Assembly: GCA_045593905.1 (NCBI GenBank) | Contig: JAZNXL010000024.1 | Location: 61,492 to 125,491, forward strand | Source of the DNA: RGIG9041 sp045593905 | GTDB taxonomy: Bacteria; Bacillota; Clostridia; Oscillospirales; QAKW01 | Reading direction: 5' to 3' | Length of the DNA stretch: 64,000 bases | Shown here: in pieces, positions 58,795 through 64,000 of the stretch | How the letters are laid out: each line of letters starts with the position of its first letter | How positions within the stretch are numbered: the stretch's first letter is position 1 | Notes under the pieces: generated by a model | Told to the model about the DNA's origin: nothing | The model's input: the letters and a program-made list of their open reading frames with translations, nothing else | Databases searched by the model: none | Program-made: the position numbers and the translations under genes

Positions 58795-59805
58795 ATGCAA
58801 TACGAAACTTTTAGGGCTGCAGCCTACAAAAATAAATACGAAATCGCAATAGAGACCGAGACCGAGCGTATAAGCTACGGCGACCTTTTAAAAACCGTTT
58901 TAGCGTTTTATAACTCGCTTTGCCAGATGTCGCTTTGCGGCAAAACCGTTGCAGTTTTTACAGGCGCAAGCTCTAAAACAGTTGCAGCAGTTTTTGGTGC
59001 ACTTAAGGCTGATTGTAAGTGCGTTATAATGTCGCCTTCGGGCAACCTTGAGCGCATAAACAAATCACTTTCGGTTTACCGTCCCGATGTTGCGGTGGTT
59101 TACAGCCAACACTTAAATCAACTTGCGCCCAGCCTTGTGGCGTTTGGTACAAGCTGTGCGGTAACAATAGGTGACGGTATCCCCGAACAACAGTATTTGC
59201 CGTCAGTTTATAGTTTTGACGAGCTTGTTGAAATAAACGACTATGCCATTCAGTCTGCCGACGGCAAAAACGGGCAGCTGGTGTTTGAGTCGGAATTGGC
59301 GGTGTTTGAGCACGCCGATGCGATAAAGAGCCTTGGCAAACGCGACGGTGTGCTGTTTGATTTGCCGCTGTATACATCGGCTTCGTACTATGCACTCGAA
59401 AAGGTGTTTGAAAACGGAAAAAAATGTGTGTTTTTAACAACGCCCGATAAAAAAACCATTAAAAAGAAAAAGGTAAAGCTCGCAATTGTCGGCAACACCA
59501 AAAACCAGCTTGATTGCAATACTGTTGCAGTCAGCTCAGACGACGTTTTTGCCATTCAAAACCAGCTTTTGTATGTAAAAGACACCGAGCAGTACATAAG
59601 CGAGAGATGCGGTTACCCAATAAAACTTTCATACGACGGCTCAAAGCTTAAGATTTATGTTGAGCTTGGTGCCGATGCCGATATTTTATCGGTGTCGTCA
59701 TCACCTCTTGCACAGGCGTTGTCAGATATTTGTAAAGACGCTTTTTTTGCAATAAACTGCACAAAATCAATCATATTCAAAAAACAGTTTGACTATAATA
59801 ATTAG
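58795..59805 (+). CDS. Degenerate acyl-adenylate (ANL) N-domain-like protein
   Basis: 336 residues. The N-terminal part reads like the first subdomains of acyl-CoA synthetases: ISYGDLLKTVLAFYNSL, CGKTVAVFTGASSKTVAAVFGALKADCKCVIM, and later GVLFDLPLYTSASYYAL resembling the LPLFH region. The ATP-gripping YTSGTTG loop is not present, and the C-terminal lid domain is missing, so adenylation is unlikely. It may bind a ligand or regulate. Only a terminator and AGGAGA separate it from the previous gene; minD follows 45 bases later. Confidence 0.6.
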   Translation: MQYETFRAAAYKNKYEIAIETETERISYGDLLKTVLAFYNSLCQMSLCGKTVAVFTGASSKTVAAVFGALKADCKCVIMSPSGNLERINKSLSVYRPDVAVVYSQHLNQLAPSLVAFGTSCAVTIGDGIPEQQYLPSVYSFDELVEINDYAIQSADGKNGQLVFESELAVFEHADAIKSLGKRDGVLFDLPLYTSASYYALEKVFENGKKCVFLTTPDKKTIKKKKVKLAIVGNTKNQLDCNTVAVSSDDVFAIQNQLLYVKDTEQYISERCGYPIKLSYDGSKLKIYVELGADADILSVSSSPLAQALSDICKDAFFAINCTKSIIFKKQFDYNN

Positions 59806-59849
59806 TTATGATATTATAAATAATATTAACTAATTTTAAAGGAATAATT

Positions 59850-60599
59850 ATGAGTAAAATTATAGGAATAGTGTCAGGTAAGGGCGGTGTTGGTAAAACC
59901 ACACTTTGCGCAGGTCTTGCGTTTGCGCTTGCTTCACTTGGTAAAAACGTAATAGCACTCGATGGCGATATTGGTTTAAAAAACCTTGATATTTTGCTCG
60001 GTATGGCCGACAATACCGCGTTTGACCTTACCGATATACTTGCCGAGCGTTGCACAATCGGCAAAGCAGTTCAGGTACACGAAAAGTTTTCAAACCTGCA
60101 TTTTATTTCGGCTTCGCAAAACGCCGAGGCAGAGAGCATTGACAAAACCGCGTTCAGAAAGCTTTGCAGATACCTTCGAACCCACTACGACTACGTGCTT
60201 ATTGATGCGCCGGCAGGTCTTGGTGCAGGGTTTTATAATATTATCGACAGCTGCGACGAGTGTTTGGTTGTTGCAACCTCAGACCTTACATCAATTCGCG
60301 ATGCCGAAAAAACAGCAGGCATTTTATCGGGTATAAACAACCTTAGCGCCTATCTTGTTTTAAACAAAATCAATCAGCAAATGATTAAAAAAGGCTACTT
60401 ACAAAACCTTGACGATGTTATCGACAACATCTCGCTTCAGCTTATCGGCGTTATCCCTGCCGATAACAATATGGTGCTTTACTCAAACGTTGGCACGCCT
60501 ATAATAAACACAAAAAGCGTTTGCGCTCAGCCTATAAAAAACGTTGCAAAACGAATTATGGGAGAGAGCGTACCGCTTGATAAACGCCTACGCAAATAA
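59850..60599 (+). CDS. minD: MinD/ParA-family septum-site ATPase
   Basis: 249 residues. Deviant Walker A GKGGVGKT (10-17), LDGDIGLKNLDILLG and LIDAPAGLGAGF are those of MinD. The last residues form a basic amphipathic stretch (NVAKRIMG...LDKRLRK), like the membrane-targeting helix. MinD controls septum position with MinC, but neither minC nor minE lies next to it. A ribosome binding site AAAGGA is 7 bases before the ATG. Confidence 0.9.
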   Translation: MSKIIGIVSGKGGVGKTTLCAGLAFALASLGKNVIALDGDIGLKNLDILLGMADNTAFDLTDILAERCTIGKAVQVHEKFSNLHFISASQNAEAESIDKTAFRKLCRYLRTHYDYVLIDAPAGLGAGFYNIIDSCDECLVVATSDLTSIRDAEKTAGILSGINNLSAYLVLNKINQQMIKKGYLQNLDDVIDNISLQLIGVIPADNNMVLYSNVGTPIINTKSVCAQPIKNVAKRIMGESVPLDKRLRK

Positions 60600-60619
60600 T
60601 CAACGGGAGGATACAGCTT

Positions 60620-61018
60620 ATGAACATAGCAATATTGGCACACGAAAAGAAAAAAGAACTGATGGTTCAGTTTTGTATTGCATACGCAGGTATTCTTGCA
60701 AAGCATAATATCTGGTCGGCATCGGCGCTTGGTAACCTTGTTGCCGAAAACACCGGCCTTGAAATAAATAGAGTAATCAGCGGAATAAGCGGTGCCGAAG
60801 AACAGATTTCGTCGCGTATTTCGTGCGGTGAGATTGATGTTTTACTCTTTTTCAGAGACCCGCTCACCCCCACTACAAGAGGACGCGAAGAAACAGGCAT
60901 ACTTCGTCTTTGCGACGTACATAACATACCTGTTGCAACAAATATAGCAACCGCCGAGGTTATTATTATGGCTCTTGACAGGGGCGACCTCGACTGGCTC
61001 GACATTGTTAAAAGATAG
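60620..61018 (+). CDS. Methylglyoxal-synthase-fold protein with altered active site
   Basis: 132 residues, aligned without gaps to MgsA (NIAILAHEKKK, NRVISG, IDVLLFFRDPL, LRLCDVHNIPVATNIATAEVII). By recalled E. coli numbering, Asp71 (base) is Glu60, the phosphate-loop Thr45, 47 and 48 are Ala34, Ala36 and Leu37, and His98 is Arg87; His19 and Lys23 are kept. Canonical MgsA turns dihydroxyacetone phosphate into methylglyoxal; with these changes that activity is doubtful. It follows minD by 21 bases in the place where clostridia carry mgsA, so vertical descent with loss of function is likely. Confidence 0.8.
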   Translation: MNIAILAHEKKKELMVQFCIAYAGILAKHNIWSASALGNLVAENTGLEINRVISGISGAEEQISSRISCGEIDVLLFFRDPLTPTTRGREETGILRLCDVHNIPVATNIATAEVIIMALDRGDLDWLDIVKR

Positions 61019-61024
61019 TTAATA

Positions 61025-61055
61025 CTGCTCCCGAAACGCTCGGGGGCGTATTTTT
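61025..61055 (+). terminator. Terminator of the minD operon
   Basis: Eight-pair stem GCTCCCGA (61027-61034) with 61040-61047, one G-U, then a T-run. No T-box-like leader precedes hisS. Confidence 0.75.
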
Positions 61056-61076
61056 GGTAAAAGGAGATAAAAATAA

Positions 61077-62342
61077 ATGGCACAAATCACAGCACCAAAG
61101 GGCACTCAAGACGTTTTGCCCTCGCAATCATATAAGTGGCAGTACGTTGAAAATATAATTCGCAACACCTGTAGACTTTACGGCTACAGCGAAATAAGAA
61201 CACCTGTTTTTGAACACACCGAGGTGTTTGTACGCGGTGTTGGTGATACTACCGACGTTGTTACAAAAGAGATGTATACCTTTGAAGACAAGGGCGGACG
61301 CTCAATCACACTAAGGCCCGAGGGTACTGCAGGCATAGTTCGTTCGTTTATCGAAAACGGCATATTCAACGACCCGCTCCCTGCAAAGCTCTATTACCTT
61401 ATCAACTGCTTCCGCTACGAAAAACCGCAAAAGGGAAGACTTCGTCAGTTTTCGCAGTTTGGTGTTGAGCTTTTTGGCGCAACCACCCCCGAGACCGATG
61501 CTAACATTATCTCGCTTCCGCATACCGTTTTAAACAAGCTCGGTATTGGCGATATTGAGCTTCATATAAACTCAATCGGCTGTAAAACCTGCCGTAACGA
61601 GTACCGTAAGGCGCTTATTGAGTATTTTGAAGATAAAAAGCAAAACCTTTGCCCCACCTGTAACGAACGCCTTTATAAAAACCCAATGCGTATACTCGAC
61701 TGCAAGAGCGATATTTGTAAAGAGCTTGCAAAAGACGCCCCTAAAATTACCGACTACCTTTGCGGCGAGTGTAAAGAGCACTTTGATGCAGTTAAAACCC
61801 ACCTTGACGGTATGGGTATAAAATACACGGTTGACCCCACCATTGTTCGCGGACTTGATTACTACAACCGCACCGTGTTTGAGTTTATTTCAAACAACAT
61901 CGGTGCACAGGGTACAGTTTGCGGCGGCGGCAGATACGACGGTATGACCGAGCAGCTCGGCGGCGCAAACTATGCAGGTATCGGCTTTGCTATGGGTCTT
62001 GAACGCATAATGTTGTTGCTTGACGATAACGCCTGTGCCCCCAACACCCCCGATATTTACCTTGCACCAATGGGCGAGAACGCAAAGCTCGAGTGCGCAA
62101 AAATTGCACATGCGCTCATAAACCAAGGCGTTGCAGTTGAGTACGACCTTATGGGTCGCTCGCTTAAAGCTCAAATGAAGTTTGCCAACAAAATCGGCGC
62201 AAAAACCTGCGCGGTTATCGGCGACGGTGAGCTTGAGAGCAAAACAGTAAAAATCAAATGTATGGCAAACGGCAACGAGAAACAAGTAAATCTTGCCGAC
62301 CTTAACAAAAATACAATTATGGAGATGACAGTTAATGAATAG
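61077..62342 (+). CDS. hisS: Histidyl-tRNA synthetase
   Basis: 421 residues, class II. Motif 2 region CFRYEKPQKGRLRQFSQFGVE, the HisA motif LDYYNRTVFEF, and GGGRYDGM are intact, followed by a C-terminal anticodon-binding domain (YDLMGRSLKAQMKFANKIGAKTCAVIG). It charges tRNA(His). AAAGGAG precedes the ATG. The start codon of aspS lies inside its last codons (8-base overlap). Confidence 0.97.
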   Translation: MAQITAPKGTQDVLPSQSYKWQYVENIIRNTCRLYGYSEIRTPVFEHTEVFVRGVGDTTDVVTKEMYTFEDKGGRSITLRPEGTAGIVRSFIENGIFNDPLPAKLYYLINCFRYEKPQKGRLRQFSQFGVELFGATTPETDANIISLPHTVLNKLGIGDIELHINSIGCKTCRNEYRKALIEYFEDKKQNLCPTCNERLYKNPMRILDCKSDICKELAKDAPKITDYLCGECKEHFDAVKTHLDGMGIKYTVDPTIVRGLDYYNRTVFEFISNNIGAQGTVCGGGRYDGMTEQLGGANYAGIGFAMGLERIMLLLDDNACAPNTPDIYLAPMGENAKLECAKIAHALINQGVAVEYDLMGRSLKAQMKFANKIGAKTCAVIGDGELESKTVKIKCMANGNEKQVNLADLNKNTIMEMTVNE

Positions 62343-64000
62343 AACTTGCTACTGCGCAGAATTTAACGACAGCCTTTTAGGAAAAACCGTAACCGCTTGC
62401 GGTTGGGTACAGCGTCAACGCGACCTTGGCGGACTTATCTTTATTGACCTTCGCGACAGAAGCGGTATTATTCAGCTTCAGTTTGACGGCGACATCAGTA
62501 AAGAGGCTTTTGACACCGCTTTTAAACTTCGTTCAGAGTTTGTAATTGAAGCAACAGGTACACTTCAAAAACGCGGCGGCTCATTTAACAAAAACTTAAA
62601 AACAGGCGAACTCGAAATTGCCGTAACAAGCGTTAAGGTGCTTGGCAAATCAGAAACACCGCCTTTTGAGATTGTTGAAAACAGCGATGTTAAAGAAGAA
62701 CTCCGCTTAAAGCACCGCTATCTCGACCTTCGCCGTCCCGACCTTCAAAGAAATATCCTTTTGCGCCACAAAATCGCAAAGGTTACCCGCGACTACTTTG
62801 ACGAAAACGGCTTTATCGAAATTGAAACACCAATGCTGATAAAATCAACCCCCGAGGGCGCGCGCGACTATATCGTTCCCAGCCGTATCCATAAGGGTAG
62901 CTTTTATGCGCTTCCCCAGTCACCGCAGATGTATAAACAGCTTTGTATGGTGGCAGGCTTTGACCGCTATATGCAAATTGCCCGTTGCTTCCGCGACGAA
63001 GACCTTCGCGCTGACCGTCAGCCCGAGTTTACTCAAATCGACCTTGAAATGTCGTTTGTTGATATGGAAGACGTGCTCGCAATCGGCGAGGGCTATATGA
63101 AACGTGTGTTTAAAGACGTGCTTGATATAGATATTCCAACACCGCTTCCCCGACTCACCTATAAAGACGCTATGGAGCGCTACGGCTCAGACAAGCCCGA
63201 TACCCGCTTTGGTATGGAGATTTTTGACTTGAGCGACGTTGTGAAAGATACCGAGTTTGCGGTGTTCTCAGGCGCTGTTAAAGATGGCGGCAGCGTTCGT
63301 GCAATCAACGTTAAAGGCGGCGCTGCAAAACTTACTCGTAAAGAAATTGACAAACTTACCGAACACGCTCGCGGTATTGGCGCTAAGGGTCTTGCATTTA
63401 TCCGCTTAACACCCGAGGCTACCGCTTGCTCGTTTGCAAAGTTTATGACCGATGAGCAGATGCAGGCAATTTTAGAGCGCGCAAACGCTGAAACAGGCGA
63501 CGTTGTTTTAATTTGTGCCGACGTTAAAAACTCAATCGTGCTTTCAACACTTGGCGCAATAAGACTTTTGTGTGCTGACAAGCTCGAAATTGAGCGCGAC
63601 GGCTTCGCACTTTTATGGATAACTGAGTTCCCGTTCTTTGACTGGGACGAGGACAACAAGTGCTACGTTGCAATGCACCACCCATTTACCTCGCCTATGG
63701 ACGATAGCCTCGAGTACCTCGAGAGCGATAAATCAAAGGTAAAAGCAAAGGCTTATGACCTTGTTTTAAACGGTGTTGAGCTTTCAAGCGGTTCTATTCG
63801 TATTACCGACCCCGAGCTTCAACAGCGTATGTTTGATATGCTTGGTCTTACCAAAGAAGAAGCAGAGCTTAAGTTTGGCTTCTTGATGGGCGCATTCAAG
63901 TACGGCGCACCACCTCACGGCGGTATGGGCATTGGTCTTGACCGTCTTGTAATGCAAATGGTAAAAGCAACAAGCCTTCGCGACGTTGTTGCGTTCCCCA
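62335..64000 (+). CDS. aspS: Aspartyl-tRNA synthetase (3' end cut by the window)
   Basis: The ATG at 62335 overlaps hisS by 8 bases and the frame is open to the end of the window (about 555 codons of an expected ~590). N-terminal anticodon-binding OB fold (GWVQRQRDLGGLIFIDLRDRSG), class II motif 2 (RCFRDEDLRADRQPEFTQID), the bacterial GAD insertion (about 290-410) and motif 3 (GMGIGLDRL) are seen. The bacterial D-type enzyme may also charge tRNA(Asn), but this cannot be told here. The missing stop reflects the window edge. Confidence 0.96.
   Translation, partial: MNRTCYCAEFNDSLLGKTVTACGWVQRQRDLGGLIFIDLRDRSGIIQLQFDGDISKEAFDTAFKLRSEFVIEATGTLQKRGGSFNKNLKTGELEIAVTSVKVLGKSETPPFEIVENSDVKEELRLKHRYLDLRRPDLQRNILLRHKIAKVTRDYFDENGFIEIETPMLIKSTPEGARDYIVPSRIHKGSFYALPQSPQMYKQLCMVAGFDRYMQIARCFRDEDLRADRQPEFTQIDLEMSFVDMEDVLAIGEGYMKRVFKDVLDIDIPTPLPRLTYKDAMERYGSDKPDTRFGMEIFDLSDVVKDTEFAVFSGAVKDGGSVRAINVKGGAAKLTRKEIDKLTEHARGIGAKGLAFIRLTPEATACSFAKFMTDEQMQAILERANAETGDVVLICADVKNSIVLSTLGAIRLLCADKLEIERDGFALLWITEFPFFDWDEDNKCYVAMHHPFTSPMDDSLEYLESDKSKVKAKAYDLVLNGVELSSGSIRITDPELQQRMFDMLGLTKEEAELKFGFLMGAFKYGAPPHGGMGIGLDRLVMQMVKATSLRDVVAFP

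Noticed and set aside
61019..61076. T-box leader before hisS
   Set aside because: The gap is only 58 bases and holds the terminator of the preceding operon.
62335..64000. aspS without stop as a pseudogene
   Set aside because: The frame is intact and simply runs off the window before the usual length of the protein.

Overview
The window reads as a stretch of chromosome from an endospore-forming, low-to-mid GC Firmicute, most likely an anaerobic gut clostridium of the Ruminococcaceae/Oscillospirales type. This is inferred from gene content: dipicolinate synthase (dpaA/dpaB), SpoVB, a YlmC-type protein, DUF6062, TIGR01440, YerB/DUF3048 and BspA-like/GLUG/SLH surface proteins, together with AT-rich intergenic DNA. 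There is no integrated phage, IS element, CRISPR array, rRNA or tRNA that I can support. Coding density is high, and most genes sit in tightly packed or overlapping operons closed by clear stem-loop/T-run terminators.

Layout. 0.0-0.7 kb: a truncated gene and a very small ribbon-helix-helix regulator behind a perfect palindrome. 0.7-6.4 kb (minus): a nine-gene operon running from an OGG-type DNA glycosylase through yfbR, thyX and tmk (thymidylate supply) to a DUF2156 protein, a DJ-1 protein, a CPBP membrane protease and a ferredoxin-thioredoxin-reductase-like protein. 6.4-11.3 kb: DUF6062, a peroxiredoxin relative without its peroxidatic Cys, a DUF3810 metalloprotease and a ClpC-type AAA+ unfoldase. 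11.3-13.3 kb: two tandem TIM-barrel, GH20-like proteins. 13.3-18.3 kb (minus): an RNA-modification/cofactor operon (MBL hydrolase, CofE-like, mnmA, EamA, radical SAM, rlmA). 18.4-20.5 kb: pyrR-uraA with a leader terminator. 20.5-25.3 kb: an acetyltransferase, an ankyrin-like protein, mltG and two tandem isomerase/epimerase-like proteins. 25.4-30.4 kb: an abundant-looking orphan solute-binding lipoprotein, a half-length EPSP-synthase-like protein, a CDF transporter, an unassigned structured RNA with its own promoter, and an amidohydrolase. 30.4-39.8 kb: degV beside a membrane-anchored XRE regulator, mrp, ylmC, YwlG/TIGR01440, a nitroreductase, YerB, mgtC, radC, upp, a divergent pair of phage-type regulators, NUDIX and rlmH. 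39.8-43 kb: a 1062-residue modular surface protein. 43-49.5 kb: ackA/tmcAL, apt, spoVB, a second orphan solute-binding lipoprotein. 49.5-56.8 kb (minus): zapA-dut-maf-mreBCD-mrdA and dpaAB, i.e. cell shape, division and spore core chemistry. 56.9-64 kb: AEC transporter, two poorly known proteins, minD, an mgsA-like gene, hisS and the start of aspS.

The most unusual theme is that several recognisable folds have lost catalytic residues: the peroxiredoxin (S42), the methylglyoxal-synthase-like protein, a half-size EPSP-synthase-like protein, an acyl-adenylate-type protein with no P-loop, and one member of each of two translationally coupled paralogue pairs. The other leading item is the ~210-nt RNA at about 29.43-29.64 kb, which has a consensus extended -10 promoter, a closed stem domain, a possible pseudoknot and a 17-bp terminal hairpin. 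Residue comparisons with named enzymes are from memory of those families, without alignment software.
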